Shown here in pieces: positions 23,538-32,943 of a DNA stretch of 64,000 nt. The notes below the pieces were generated by a model. That model made no database searches, was not told where the DNA came from, and saw only the letters and a program-made list of their open reading frames with translations. The stretch is from contig NZ_JAJCLZ010000004.1 in the NCBI RefSeq assembly GCF_020559915.1, positions 62,001-126,000 on the forward strand, in the 5' to 3' direction. Every line of letters starts with the position of its first letter. Within the stretch, counting starts at the first letter, position 1. The DNA comes from Ruminococcus sp. 210702-SL.1.03. GTDB lineage: Bacteria; Bacillota; Clostridia; Oscillospirales; Ruminococcaceae. The translations under genes were made by a program, and so were the position numbers.

Positions 23538-26363
23538 ATGCAGAAAAATGAGATAGTGATACACGGCGCTAGGGAGCATAATCTGAAAAATGTTGACGTT
23601 ACTATCCCGCGCGATAAGCTTATTGTAATGACGGGTCTTTCCGGCTCGGGCAAATCTTCACTGGCTTTCGATACTATATTCGCCGATGGTCAGCGCAGAT
23701 ATATGGAGTCGCTCTCTTCATACGCCCGCCAGTTTTTGGGACAGATGGAGAAGCCCGATGTGGACAGCATAGAGGGTCTTTCGCCCGCTATATCCATCGA
23801 CCAAAAAACAACCAGCAAAAACCCGCGCTCTACCGTCGGCACAGTTACCGAGATATACGATTACCTGCGACTTCTCTACGCGCGCATAGGCGTGCCGCAT
23901 TGCCCTGTCTGCGGCAGAGAGATACGCCAGCAGACGGTAGACCAGGTCGTAGATAAGATAATGGAACTGCCCGAGCGTACCAAGATACAGCTTCTCGCAC
24001 CCGTGGTGAGCGGCAGAAAAGGCGAGCATAAGAAAGAACTGGAGCGCGCGAGAAAGTCCGGTTATGTGCGTGTTCGCATAGACGGCGTTATCTATGACCT
24101 TTCGGAAGAGATAAATCTGGAGAAAAATAAAAAGCACACCATAGAGATAGTGGTAGACCGCCTTGTGATAAAAGATGGCATAAAAAGCCGCCTTGCCGAC
24201 TCTATCGAGATAATAAATTCGCTTACGGGCGGACTCATAGTTGTTGATATTATCGACGGCGAGCAGATGCTCTTTTCTACAAGCTACGCCTGCCCCGAGC
24301 ACGGTGTTTCTCTGCCCGAGCTTCAGCCGAGAATGTTCTCTTTCAATAATCCATTCGGCGCTTGCCCCACCTGCACCGGCTTGGGCGTGTTCAAAAAGGT
24401 AGACCCCGACCTCATAATACCCGATAAGTCGCTCTCTATCCGCGAGGGTGCAATAAAAGCCAGCGGCTGGAACAGCTTGGGCAAAGATTCGATAGCTATG
24501 AATTACTACGAGGCTATCTCGGAGCAGTACGGCATTTCTCTCGACGTTCCCGTTAAAGAGCTTACGCAGGAACAGCTCGATATTTTCCTCTACGGCACCG
24601 GCGACGATACGCTCGACCTCAAGCGGGGAGTGGGCTGGTTCGGCGATGTTTTCACCGCGCATTTCGAGGGCGTTGTAAATAATCTCGAGCGCAGATACAA
24701 TAAGGAAAACGCTACCGACGCTGCAAAAGCCGAGCTTGAATCGTACATGAGCGAGCGCCCATGCCCCGACTGCCGCGGAAAACGTCTGAGAAAAGAGAGC
24801 CTTGCCGTGACCGTGGGCGGGCTGGATATTTACTCGCTGACTCAGCTTTCCGTCACCGAAGCGCTCGATTTCTTCAACGCTTTAGAGCTTGACGAGCGCG
24901 AAAAGATGATCGGCGCGCGCATAATCAAAGAGATAAAAGAGCGCCTCGGCTTCCTAAAGAGCGTAGGTCTGGAGTACCTCACGCTTTCGCGCTCCAGCGG
25001 TACGCTTTCGGGCGGTGAGAGCCAGCGTATACGCCTTGCCACGCAGATCGGTTCTTCGCTTGTCGGCGTGCTGTATATCCTCGACGAGCCTTCGATAGGT
25101 CTGCACCAGCGCGATAATGATAAGCTCATCGCCACGCTGAAACGTCTGCGCGACCTCGGCAACACGCTGATAGTCGTAGAGCACGACGAGGACACTATGC
25201 GTGCGGCAGATTTTATAGTAGACGTAGGCCCTGGAGCGGGCGTGCACGGCGGCGAGATAGTTTTCGCAGGCACTCCGCAGGAAATAATGAACTGCGATAA
25301 GTCGTGGACGGGCAAATATCTTTCGGGCAAGATCAAGATACCCGTGCCCGAAAAGCGCCGCGAGGGCAACGGCAAATTCCTAACAGTTATAGGCGCTGCT
25401 GAGAATAATCTGAAAAACATCGACGTTTCTATACCGCTCGGCACGTTCACCTGCGTTACGGGCGTTTCAGGCTCGGGAAAATCCTCGCTGGTAAATGAGA
25501 TAATCAGCAAAGAGCTTTCCGCAAAGCTCAACCGCGCGAGAACTCGCCCTGGCAAATTTGAGCGCATGGAGGGTCTTGAAAACCTCGATAAGGTGATACA
25601 CATCGACCAGTCGCCGATAGGCAGAACGCCGCGCTCAAACCCCGCGACCTACACTGGCGTTTTCACCGATATTCGCGAGCTTTTCGCCAGCACCGCCGAC
25701 GCTAAGGCGCACGGCTACGGAGCGGGCAGATTTTCATTCAACGTGCGTGGCGGGCGCTGTGAAGCCTGCGAGGGCGACGGCATACTGAAAATAGAGATGC
25801 ACTTCCTGCCCGACGTGTATGTGCCCTGCGAAGTCTGCCGCGGTAAACGCTACAACCGCGAAACGCTCGAAGTCAAGTACAAAGGTAAGTCGATATACGA
25901 CGTGCTCGAAATGACGGTGGAAGAGGGCGCGAAATTCTTTGAGAATATCCCGAAGATTAAGCGCCGCATGGATACGCTGGTAGAAGTAGGCTTGGGATAT
26001 GTGAAGATCGGTCAGCCCGCGACTACTCTTTCGGGCGGTGAGGCACAGCGCGTAAAGCTCGCGGCCGAGCTTTCAAAACGCCCGACCGGCAAGACTTTCT
26101 ATATCCTCGACGAACCGACTACGGGTCTTCATTCCGCCGACGTCCACAAGCTGATAGAGGTGCTGCAAAAGCTCGCCGACGCGGGAAATACCGTGCTTGT
26201 AATAGAGCATAACCTGGACGTGATAAAGTCCGCCGACTGGGTGATCGACCTGGGCCCTGAGGGCGGCTCGGGCGGCGGAACGCTGGTCTGCAAGGGCACG
26301 CCAGAGGACGTGGCTGCCTGCGAAAGTTCGTATACGGGTCAGTATCTCAAAAAGCTGCTTTGA
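23538..26363 (+). CDS. uvrA: Excinuclease ABC subunit A
   Basis: 941 residues. Two ABC ATPase modules: Walker A GLSGSGKS at about 32-39 and GVSGSGKS near 643-650, with signatures [12 protein letters not shown] and [12 protein letters not shown]. The large C-terminal zinc finger has CEAC...CEVC (about 737-770). In the smaller finger the first pair reads CPEH instead of CxxC, so His may replace one ligand; the second pair CPTC is kept. Recognises DNA lesions and loads UvrB. No own promoter is needed; it follows uvrB by 41 nt. Confidence 0.98.
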   Translation: MQKNEIVIHGAREHNLKNVDVTIPRDKLIVMTGLSGSGKSSLAFDTIFADGQRRYMESLSSYARQFLGQMEKPDVDSIEGLSPAISIDQKTTSKNPRSTVGTVTEIYDYLRLLYARIGVPHCPVCGREIRQQTVDQVVDKIMELPERTKIQLLAPVVSGRKGEHKKELERARKSGYVRVRIDGVIYDLSEEINLEKNKKHTIEIVVDRLVIKDGIKSRLADSIEIINSLTGGLIVVDIIDGEQMLFSTSYACPEHGVSLPELQPRMFSFNNPFGACPTCTGLGVFKKVDPDLIIPDKSLSIREGAIKASGWNSLGKDSIAMNYYEAISEQYGISLDVPVKELTQEQLDIFLYGTGDDTLDLKRGVGWFGDVFTAHFEGVVNNLERRYNKENATDAAKAELESYMSERPCPDCRGKRLRKESLAVTVGGLDIYSLTQLSVTEALDFFNALELDEREKMIGARIIKEIKERLGFLKSVGLEYLTLSRSSGTLSGGESQRIRLATQIGSSLVGVLYILDEPSIGLHQRDNDKLIATLKRLRDLGNTLIVVEHDEDTMRAADFIVDVGPGAGVHGGEIVFAGTPQEIMNCDKSWTGKYLSGKIKIPVPEKRREGNGKFLTVIGAAENNLKNIDVSIPLGTFTCVTGVSGSGKSSLVNEIISKELSAKLNRARTRPGKFERMEGLENLDKVIHIDQSPIGRTPRSNPATYTGVFTDIRELFASTADAKAHGYGAGRFSFNVRGGRCEACEGDGILKIEMHFLPDVYVPCEVCRGKRYNRETLEVKYKGKSIYDVLEMTVEEGAKFFENIPKIKRRMDTLVEVGLGYVKIGQPATTLSGGEAQRVKLAAELSKRPTGKTFYILDEPTTGLHSADVHKLIEVLQKLADAGNTVLVIEHNLDVIKSADWVIDLGPEGGSGGGTLVCKGTPEDVAACESSYTGQYLKKLL

Positions 26364-26364
26364 T

Positions 26365-26394
26365 TTGACAAGGCATAGCTTGTTGTGATATAAT
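26365..26394 (+). promoter_or_regulatory. Promoter of the TtcA-like gene
   Basis: TTGACA (26365-26370), 18-nt spacer, TATAAT (26389-26394), beginning right after the uvrA stop codon. Confidence 0.78.
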
Positions 26395-26429
26395 TATCTC
26401 AATGATCTTACGAAAGGAAAATGAAATAA

Positions 26430-27326
26430 ATGGCAAGACAGCTTACCCCCGCGCAGGAGGCTGAACGCAGCCTGATAACCACATACCGCAAGGATATATG
26501 GAACAAATTCGTGATGGGGCTGAAAAATTATCAGATGATAAGCGACGGCGATAAAATAGCCGTCTGTATCTCCGGCGGCAAGGATTCTATGCTTATGGCG
26601 AAGCTGATACAGCACCTGCAAAAATACTCCGATAAAAAGTTCGAGGCTGAGTATATAGTGATGGATCCCGGCTACAACGCCGAGAACCGCAAAAAAATTG
26701 AGGACAACGCCGCGCTGCTTGGTATACCGATAAAGATATTTGAAGTGAATATCTTCAATTACGTCGCGGGGCTGGATAAAAACCCCTGCTATATGTGCGC
26801 CCGTATGCGCCGCGGACATCTTTACAGTTACGCGCAGAGCCTTGGCTGCAATAAAATAGCGTTGGGTCATCATTTCGACGACGTTATTGAAACGATACTT
26901 ATGGGCATGATATATGGCGGACAGATACAGACCATGATGCCGAAGCTGCACTCGAAAAATTACGAGGGCATGGAGCTTATCCGCCCGATGTATATGGTAA
27001 AGGAAGCTGACATACTTCGCTGGGTGGCGCATAACGACCTGCACTTTATCCGCTGCGCCTGCCGTTTTACCGAGAGATACGAAAACCTTGAAAACAAGGG
27101 CGAAGTATCGAAGCGGCAGGAGGTAAAGCAGCTTATAGCGCAATTCCGCAAGACGAATCCCTTCATCGAAACGAATATCTTCAAGAGCGTTTACAACGTA
27201 AATCTGCGCACGGTGATAGAGTATCAGTATAAGGGTAAACGGTACAATTTTTTGGACACTTACGATGATTATAAGCCCGAGCCTGCCGAGGACGGCGAGG
27301 AAGCCGGCGACGAGATCTTTGAATAA
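26430..27326 (+). CDS. TtcA/TtuA-family tRNA thiolation enzyme (PP-loop ATPase)
   Basis: 298 residues; AAAGGAAA precedes the ATG. The ATP-binding PP-loop is CISGGKDSM at about 48-56. CYMCARMRRGHLY (about 118-130) carries the CxxC that holds a Fe-S cluster with a third Cys, probably in RCACRF (about 210). GHHFDDVIETILMGMIYGG is the second TtcA-type signature. Family members adenylate and thiolate tRNA bases: TtcA makes 2-thiocytidine 32. The exact base modified here is an inference. C-terminal 15 residues are acidic. Monocistronic. Confidence 0.85.
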   Translation: MARQLTPAQEAERSLITTYRKDIWNKFVMGLKNYQMISDGDKIAVCISGGKDSMLMAKLIQHLQKYSDKKFEAEYIVMDPGYNAENRKKIEDNAALLGIPIKIFEVNIFNYVAGLDKNPCYMCARMRRGHLYSYAQSLGCNKIALGHHFDDVIETILMGMIYGGQIQTMMPKLHSKNYEGMELIRPMYMVKEADILRWVAHNDLHFIRCACRFTERYENLENKGEVSKRQEVKQLIAQFRKTNPFIETNIFKSVYNVNLRTVIEYQYKGKRYNFLDTYDDYKPEPAEDGEEAGDEIFE

Positions 27327-27627
27327 GCGCTGGGTTTGCATGAACTAATTTTTTACTTGCTCTTTACAGAATTGATATGATTATTTTAATATGTGACTAA
27401 AATTTGAAATCGGCGGCGAGCAAGCTATATTCTTGAATAAAAGTATAGCTTAAAGGAGAATAATTTTTGTACAAAAGATAAAACCTTGCTCAAAAATGAA
27501 AAAAGGTATTGTAAAATCATGTCGAATAATGTATAATAATAATGTGTTTTGACCGCGTACCGCTGCGCGTTACCGTCGTGCCGCAGCAGGTTTCTTTGCG
27601 AAATGACGGAGAAAAGAGGATGTATTG
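27327..27627 (+). other. 300-base gap upstream of the PRPP synthase gene
   Basis: No gene is apparent. It holds an inverted repeat AAGCTATA/TATAGCTT (27422-27429, 27444-27451) followed at once by an orphan AAAGGAG (27453-27459), which precedes only TTG-TAC-AAA-AGA-TAA (27467-27481). The PRPP synthase promoter is at 27509-27537, followed by an approximately 85-nt GC-rich leader without a structure I can name. A second weak promoter-like TTTACA lies at about 27362. Confidence 0.5.
27509..27537 (+). promoter_or_regulatory. prs promoter
   Basis: TTGTAA (27509-27514), 17-nt spacer, TATAAT (27532-27537); start near 27544, about 85 nt before the ATG. Confidence 0.72.
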
Positions 27628-28776
27628 ATGGGTAAGACAGAAAAAAAGGTTTTTGATACCAGTACAAGTGTAGCGCCCCTCGGGCTTATCGCTATGGACG
27701 GCGCAAAAGAGCTTGGCGACATGATAAACCGCTATTTTCTTAAATGGGCTTTACAGGATGGCGAAGAGGGCAAAACTTTCCTCATAGACGCTGAGTGCCC
27801 AAGATTTTCTTCCGGCGACGGTAAGGGAATCATCAAATCCACCGTTCGCGGCAAGGATCTTTTCATTCTTTGCGACGTAGGAAATTACAGCTGCAAGTAC
27901 ACAATGCACGGCGAGCAGAACTCGATGTCGCCCGACGACCACTATCAGGATCTCAAGAGAATTATACAGGCTGCAAGCGGTAAGGCTCACAGAATAAATG
28001 TCATTATGCCTATACTTTACGGCGGCAGACAGCACAGAAGAACATACCGCGAATCTCTCGACTGCGCAGTAGCTCTTCAGGAGCTGGCTTCGATGGGCGT
28101 GCAGAACATAATCACTTTCGACGCGCACGACCCCAGAGTTCAGAACGCTATCCCGCTCACAGGCTTTGATAACATAATGCCTTCTTATCAGGTGCTCAAG
28201 GCTATGATGAAGACCTTTGATAACCTCAATTTCGATAAGAAGCATTTCATGATAGTTTCTCCCGACGAGGGCGCTATCAACAGAAATATGTACTACGCTT
28301 CCGTTCTCGGCGTAGACCTCGGAATGTTCTATAAGAGAAGAGATTACTCTACCGTAGTAAACGGCAGAAACCCCATCGTAGCTCACGAGTACATGGGCAA
28401 CGACGTTACCGGCAAGGATATTTTCATCGCTGACGACCTTATCTCTTCCGGCGAGTCGATGCTTGACATAGCTATCGAGCTGAAAAAGCGCAACGCAGGA
28501 AAGATCTTCTGCTACGCTACCTACGGTATCTTCACCAATGGTCTTGAAAGCTTCAATAAGGCTTATGCAGACGGTATCATCGACGCAGTTTTCGGTACAA
28601 ATCTTACCTACCGTTCGCCTGAGCTTCTTGCTACTCCCTGGTTCCACGAGGTCGACTGCTCGAAGTACATCGCGTACTACATCGCTACTCTTAACCACGA
28701 TATGTCCATCGCAGACGTTATCGACCCTCATCAGAAGATAGCTGCTCTGCTCGAAAAGCACAACAAGAAAAAGTAA
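27628..28776 (+). CDS. prs: Ribose-phosphate pyrophosphokinase (long clostridial form)
   Basis: 382 residues, some 65 longer than the usual 310-320. ATG 27628 with GAGGA 7 nt upstream. Type I phosphoribosyltransferase fold: DVGNYSCKYTMHGEQNSMSPDDHYQDLKRII in segments (about 90-120), MPILYGGRQHRRTYRESLDCAVALQEL in segments (about 132-158), the FDAHDPRVQNAIP metal region and the PRPP loop IADDLISSGESM (about 270-281, divergent from the canonical VDDxxDTGGT). Makes PRPP from ribose-5-phosphate and ATP, used here by TrpD among others. Arg is encoded mostly by AGA, unlike its neighbours, suggesting high expression. Followed by a strong terminator. Confidence 0.88.
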   Translation: MGKTEKKVFDTSTSVAPLGLIAMDGAKELGDMINRYFLKWALQDGEEGKTFLIDAECPRFSSGDGKGIIKSTVRGKDLFILCDVGNYSCKYTMHGEQNSMSPDDHYQDLKRIIQAASGKAHRINVIMPILYGGRQHRRTYRESLDCAVALQELASMGVQNIITFDAHDPRVQNAIPLTGFDNIMPSYQVLKAMMKTFDNLNFDKKHFMIVSPDEGAINRNMYYASVLGVDLGMFYKRRDYSTVVNGRNPIVAHEYMGNDVTGKDIFIADDLISSGESMLDIAIELKKRNAGKIFCYATYGIFTNGLESFNKAYADGIIDAVFGTNLTYRSPELLATPWFHEVDCSKYIAYYIATLNHDMSIADVIDPHQKIAALLEKHNKKK

Positions 28777-28795
28777 TATATTTACAGCAAAATAA

Positions 28796-28823
28796 GGGCG
28801 GCTTTTTACGAGCCGCCTTTTTT
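28796..28823 (+). terminator. prs terminator
   Basis: GGCGGCT (28797-28803) pairs with AGCCGCC (28811-28817), 7-nt loop, then TTTTTT. The U-tract ends exactly where the RBS of the next gene (GGGAG, 28824) begins. Confidence 0.9.
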
Positions 28824-28836
28824 GGGAGATGATGAA

Positions 28837-29544
28837 ATGATATACGCAGCTATCGCGGCGGGCGGCGTAGGCAGCCGCATGGGCGCAGATATACCAAAGC
28901 AGTTTCTAAATGTGGGCGGCGTGCCGATGATCGTGCGCACTATCTCGCGCTTTTGCAGCAGTCCGTCGGTAGACGCAGTTTACGTTGGTACTAACGCCGA
29001 GTGGGTGGATGAGCTGAAAGCTATGTGCGCCGAGTATCTGCCCGAAGCGGATAACGTTACTATTCTGGCGGGCGGCTCGGACAGAAACGGCACGGTATTT
29101 AAGATAGCCGAGCATATCGCTGCCGAGAGGGGAGTTGCTCCGCAGGATATTATACTTACGCACGACGGCGTGCGGCCTTTCGTTACCGAGCGCATCATCG
29201 CCGACAATATCGCCGCCATGCGCGACCACAGCGCCGCGGGTACGGCGGTTCCATCGGTAGATACTATCCTGCTCTCATCTGAGGACGGCGGAGTTATCGA
29301 AAGCGTGCCGCCGCGCGCAAGAATGTTCCGCGCGCAGACCCCGCAGACATTTCGCCTTAAAGAGCTTATGCAGGAATACGCCGCGCTGACCGACGAGCAG
29401 AAAGCGCGCCTTACCGATACGGCGGGCATATTCGCTTTGCGCGGCATACCGGTTGCGATAGTCCGCGGCGAGGATACGAATATAAAAATAACTGCGCCAT
29501 TCGATATGCAGCTAGCGGAGCTGATAGCGGCGCAGGAAAAATGA
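28837..29544 (+). CDS. IspD/TarI-family cytidylyltransferase (probable ispD)
   Basis: 235 residues from ATG 28837 (GGGAG, 8-nt spacing; the U-tract of the prs terminator abuts the RBS). Nucleotidyltransferase marks: AAGGVGSRMG (9-18), PKQF, HDGVRPFV (about 103-110), QTPQTFRL and NIKITAPFD. IspD makes CDP-methylerythritol in the MEP isoprenoid pathway; TarI makes CDP-ribitol for teichoic acid. The segments IPKQF and GGSDRNGT look somewhat more TarI-like, but ispF is present in the window and no teichoic acid genes are, so ispD is favoured. There is no promoter between the prs terminator and this gene; it may depend on readthrough. Confidence 0.75.
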   Translation: MIYAAIAAGGVGSRMGADIPKQFLNVGGVPMIVRTISRFCSSPSVDAVYVGTNAEWVDELKAMCAEYLPEADNVTILAGGSDRNGTVFKIAEHIAAERGVAPQDIILTHDGVRPFVTERIIADNIAAMRDHSAAGTAVPSVDTILLSSEDGGVIESVPPRARMFRAQTPQTFRLKELMQEYAALTDEQKARLTDTAGIFALRGIPVAIVRGEDTNIKITAPFDMQLAELIAAQEK

Positions 29545-29567
29545 TGTTTATATCTGGGGCGTGCCGT

Positions 29568-30020
29568 TCATACTGCGGTGCGCCCGCTGCTTTGCAGGAA
29601 TAAAATATCGCGCTGCTCGCCGAATAATTTTTTGCGCATGAGGTCGTCGAGCATTATCCCGACTGCCGAAAGCGCGAACCATATCAGTGTGAACGGCAGG
29701 CATATCTGCCCGTCGAAATTCATCGGCATCATTGAGTAATCCCAAACGTTCAGCCCGAGCTGCCTGTTCACTATCTCGCCCGTTATAAGCTCGCAGGCGG
29801 TGATGAAAAGCGCCGAGATCATCAGCGTCAGAAACACGCCCGGTGCCGTGCGCCCGTTGCGGTTGAGGAGGTGTATCAGGTACATCGCCAGCCCGCCCAG
29901 CAGTCCCATCGAGATGTGCGTGAATCCGCGCGCGCATATCTCGATGATACCGTAGCTGAAAGCCCCCGTCGTGAACACCGCCAGCAGTTTAGCCGCTTCG
30001 CTTCGTAAATTCTGATGCAA
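29568..30020 (-). CDS. CmpB-type putative ABC transporter membrane protein (PF06541-like)
   Basis: 150 residues; TTG start 30020 with GAGGAG 7 nt upstream. About four membrane helices. The stretch GEIVNRQLGLNVWDYS followed by N-x-x-G-Q-I-C-L is the hallmark of the family named 'putative ABC-transporter type IV'. Despite the name no ATPase is near and transport has not been shown for it. The gene converges with the cytidylyltransferase, only 23 nt apart, with no clear terminator between. Confidence 0.75.
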   Translation of the reverse strand: MHQNLRSEAAKLLAVFTTGAFSYGIIEICARGFTHISMGLLGGLAMYLIHLLNRNGRTAPGVFLTLMISALFITACELITGEIVNRQLGLNVWDYSMMPMNFDGQICLPFTLIWFALSAVGIMLDDLMRKKLFGEQRDILFLQSSGRTAV

Positions 30021-30100
30021 ATTATCGCTCCTCTCGTAAATATCAGCTACTTATAATTTGCGCAAAAATCTGCGTTTTTATCCAACTTATACGCATAAAA

Positions 30101-30144
30101 ATAAAGGCAATATCACGCTGCGTTTTCTGCATGATATTGCCTTT
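30101..30144 (-). terminator. Terminator of the proC-ahcY operon
   Basis: Perfect 13-bp stem AAAGGCAATATCA (30103-30115) with TGATATTGCCTTT (30132-30144); A-rich DNA on the left supplies the U-tract on the minus strand. Confidence 0.85.
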
Positions 30145-30165
30145 TGTTGTTTAGTTAAATTCGGT

Positions 30166-31410
30166 TCAGACCTGCCAGCTGTTGAGGTACTTTTCCTGCT
30201 CTTCGCTCAGCTTGTCTATCTCTATTCCCCAGAATTTCAGCTTTCGGCATGCTACTTCGTTGTCGATCTCTTCGGGCACGGTGATTATCTTGTCCGTAAG
30301 CTTGTCGCGGTTTTTTACGAGGTAAGCGGCGGTGAGCGCCTGTATCGCGAAGGACATATCCATTATTTCGGCGGGGTGACCGTCGCCTGCGGTAAGGTTT
30401 ACAAGTCTGCCCTCGCCGATAACAAAAATGCTTCTGCCGTCGCTCATTCTGTATCCGTCGATGTTGTTTCTCGCGGGGTACTTCTCGGTGCATATCTCGG
30501 CGAGCTTAGCTACCGCGACTTCGCAGTCGAAATGGCCCGCGTTGCAAAGTATAGCGCCGTCCTTCATGTTTGCAAAGCTGTTTTCAGTGATAACGTCCTT
30601 GCAGCCCGTTACCGTAACGAAAATGTCGCCTATCTTAGCTGCTTCCTCCATCTTCATTACTTTAAAGCCGTCCATTACAGCCTCCATAGCCTTTATCGGG
30701 TCGATCTCGGTGACGATAACGGAAGCGCCAAGACCCTTCGCACGCATAGCAACGCCCTTGCCGCACCAGCCGTAGCCCGCAACTACTACGTTTTTGCCCG
30801 CAACGATGAGGTTCGTGGTGCGGTTTATGCCGTCCCATACCGACTGACCGGTGCCGTAGCGGTTGTCGAAAAGATATTTGCAGCGCGCGTTGTTTACCAG
30901 CGCCATCGGGAATTTCAGCTCGCCCGCTTTGTTCATCGCGATGAGTCTGATAATGCCCGTGGTGGTTTCCTCGCAGCCGCCGATAACGTTGGGTATCAGC
31001 TCGGGGTATTCGTTGTGTATCATGTTCACAAGGTCGCCGCCGTCATCGATGATAACGTTCGGGCCTGCCTTGATAACTTCTGAAATGTGGCGGTGGTACT
31101 CTTCGGGAGTGGAAGCGTGCCATGCGTAAACGTTCAGACCGTCGTGCGCCAGAGCCGCAGCTACATCGTCCTGCGTAGAGAGGGGATTGCTGCCCGTAAC
31201 GTACATCTCAGCGCCGCCCGTCGCAAGCACTTTGCAGAGGTAGGCGGTCTTTGCCTCGAGGTGTATCGAAAGCGCTACTTTTAGTCCGCTGAAAGGCTTG
31301 TCGCGCTTGAAATCTTCCTCTATGCTGCGCAGCAGACACATATTGCGGCGCACCCATTCGATCTTTCTTGCTCCGCTTTCCCAAAGGTCAATGTTTCTTA
31401 TCTCACTCAT
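30166..31410 (-). CDS. ahcY: Adenosylhomocysteinase
   Basis: 414 residues. Splits S-adenosylhomocysteine to adenosine and homocysteine using bound NAD. Seen: LSIHLEAKTAYL near 47-58, DDGGDLV, GGCEETTTGI, KYLFDNRYGTGQS (NAD and substrate site), VVVAGYGWCGKGVAMRAKGLGA (read in two parts; GxGxxGxG Rossmann motif, about 198-215), CNAGHFD and NLTAGDGHPAEIMDMSF. The short form lacks the approximately 40-residue insert of the eukaryotic enzyme, as in Thermotoga and archaea. Last gene of a four-gene operon, 18 nt after yesL. Many Firmicutes use Pfs/LuxS instead. Confidence 0.95.
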   Translation of the reverse strand: MSEIRNIDLWESGARKIEWVRRNMCLLRSIEEDFKRDKPFSGLKVALSIHLEAKTAYLCKVLATGGAEMYVTGSNPLSTQDDVAAALAHDGLNVYAWHASTPEEYHRHISEVIKAGPNVIIDDGGDLVNMIHNEYPELIPNVIGGCEETTTGIIRLIAMNKAGELKFPMALVNNARCKYLFDNRYGTGQSVWDGINRTTNLIVAGKNVVVAGYGWCGKGVAMRAKGLGASVIVTEIDPIKAMEAVMDGFKVMKMEEAAKIGDIFVTVTGCKDVITENSFANMKDGAILCNAGHFDCEVAVAKLAEICTEKYPARNNIDGYRMSDGRSIFVIGEGRLVNLTAGDGHPAEIMDMSFAIQALTAAYLVKNRDKLTDKIITVPEEIDNEVACRKLKFWGIEIDKLSEEQEKYLNSWQV

Positions 31411-31428
31411 TATTTTAACGTCCTTTCA

Positions 31429-32244
31429 TTACGAAATAGTTTTCGGCTTGCTCTTTTTAGCGCTGCTCTTTTCGGGCGCAGGCTCTTCCATGCCGCGGTC
31501 TTCGAATATCGCTTCGTCAGATTTCAAATAGTCGAACTCGGGGTTCTCCTCGCCGCGCGCGTCGTAGTACGGCTGTATAACGTACTTGCGTATAACGGGG
31601 TAGCAGTTGAAAGCTCCCGCAAAGCATATCATGCTGAATGGCCAGAAAGGGATAATGAACAGCGAGATTGGGAATGTGAATACCACCAGCGAGCCGATGA
31701 TTATCCATACCACCAGCGTCCAAAGGCTGTTCTTTATGCCGAGGCTCACGAGGAAAAACGCGTTTTTGATTATCTTGCCCAGCGAAAGATTTGTCGAAAC
31801 TATCATAAGATAAATGTAAAAGTGCATCATGAAAAAAACGATGCAGCAGGCAAGGCATATCACCAGCGGGATGTACATCCATTCGGTCTGCTTAGCCCAC
31901 GCGGAGTACGAGGGTATCGCCACTGCAAATCCCACTATGAAAAGCAGGTCGATAAGCCCCATGATAAAGCCCTGCTTGAAGTTTTTCCTAAAAGCTTCCC
32001 AAAAATCTTCCCATACAAAGGCGTTGCGCTCCTGCGACCAGTTGCGGCAGACCTTCGTCATAGCCGCCGTGGCAGGGCCGAACGTAACTATCGGTATCAG
32101 CGCCAGCAGGTAGATGAGGTTGAGCTGTACCAGTTTCCAGCCGCGCCTGCCGTATATCTCCATAAATTTGAAAAAGCCTTTTTTCTCGACCGGCGCTTTG
32201 GGTATACCTCTGCCCGGTTCATCGTATTTGCTGAATAATGACAT
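31429..32244 (-). CDS. YesL-like DUF624 membrane protein
   Basis: 271 residues with about five hydrophobic segments. The N-terminal LIYLLALIPIVTFGPATAAM (about 45-64) is the DUF624 hallmark, followed by NAFVWEDFWEAFRKNFKQG. The C-terminus is a soluble acidic-to-basic tail of about 50 residues. Function unknown; in Bacillus, YesL sits in rhamnogalacturonan use genes, but here it lies between a SpoIIM-like gene and ahcY, so that link does not carry over. Confidence 0.8.
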   Translation of the reverse strand: MSLFSKYDEPGRGIPKAPVEKKGFFKFMEIYGRRGWKLVQLNLIYLLALIPIVTFGPATAAMTKVCRNWSQERNAFVWEDFWEAFRKNFKQGFIMGLIDLLFIVGFAVAIPSYSAWAKQTEWMYIPLVICLACCIVFFMMHFYIYLMIVSTNLSLGKIIKNAFFLVSLGIKNSLWTLVVWIIIGSLVVFTFPISLFIIPFWPFSMICFAGAFNCYPVIRKYVIQPYYDARGEENPEFDYLKSDEAIFEDRGMEEPAPEKSSAKKSKPKTIS

Positions 32245-32282
32245 TTCTACACTCCTTGAATTTTAACATCTGATCTTCCCGA

Positions 32283-32894
32283 CTATATCTTGCCGAGTAT
32301 CAGTATCGAAAGCCCGCAGTCGAGCGCCGCGCAGGCGCATATAGCCGCAGCCATCGCGAGAAACCTTGTGCCGTAAAGCTTGCAGCGCTTCAGCAGCCCG
32401 TCAAAAAGCCTGTCCTGAAAGCATATCTTGAAAAGTCTGCCCGAGAGGAACATCGCTTCGCGGCAGGCGAGCACGGTAACGATAAGCGTTACGAATATCC
32501 CAGGGAATACCGCAGCTGCTTTCGCAAAAGCGTGCGCCGATGGACTTTCGCCGTATATCTGCGTGAGTATCACTCCGCTGCTTATGCCCTTGAAAAAAGG
32601 CAGTACCGCTTCAAACGGCTGAGATATAGCGCTGAACCCCAGCGCAAATGCTGCCGCCAGATAAAACCCGCTGCCCGCAAGCGTGCTGAGCATTATGCGG
32701 ATAATGTCGCCGCTGCGGCGGGCGTTGAAAAAGCTCTCCTCCGCGCCCGTGAGCAGCTCGGTAAGGCGGGTGTCCATAAAGCAGCAGCACACTGCCCCGA
32801 AAAGCGTACCCACCAGCGCCGAAACGCACAGCACCGCGAAAAGCGTAAGGTTTTTGCCGCTCTTATCGGCAGGCTTGTTTTTCAGCGTTTGCAT
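32283..32894 (-). CDS. SpoIIM-like membrane protein
   Basis: 203 residues. ATG 32894 is preferred (AAAGGAG, 8-nt spacing); a neighbouring ATG at 32900 sits too close to the RBS. About five membrane helices in the SpoIIM order: first helix ending VGTLFGAV, a long outside loop, a helix with ALGFSAISQPFEAVLPFFKGISSGV (in pieces; the 'P...FxKGxxxG' element), then two helices after VFPGIF, and a last one at the end. In Bacillus, SpoIIM works with SpoIIP and SpoIID in peptidoglycan removal during engulfment; a spoIIP gene lies 4 kb away. The assignment rests on topology and the KG motif and is moderate. Confidence 0.55.
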   Translation of the reverse strand: MQTLKNKPADKSGKNLTLFAVLCVSALVGTLFGAVCCCFMDTRLTELLTGAEESFFNARRSGDIIRIMLSTLAGSGFYLAAAFALGFSAISQPFEAVLPFFKGISSGVILTQIYGESPSAHAFAKAAAVFPGIFVTLIVTVLACREAMFLSGRLFKICFQDRLFDGLLKRCKLYGTRFLAMAAAICACAALDCGLSILILGKI

Positions 32895-32943
32895 AAACAT
32901 CACTCCTTTTAAGAGGATATTTATGCGGCTTGTCTGAAAAGTA

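Noticed and set aside
31411-31428. SAH riboswitch upstream of ahcY
   Set aside because: Only 18 nt separate ahcY from the gene before it, too short for a riboswitch; the operon promoter lies before proC and has a short leader.
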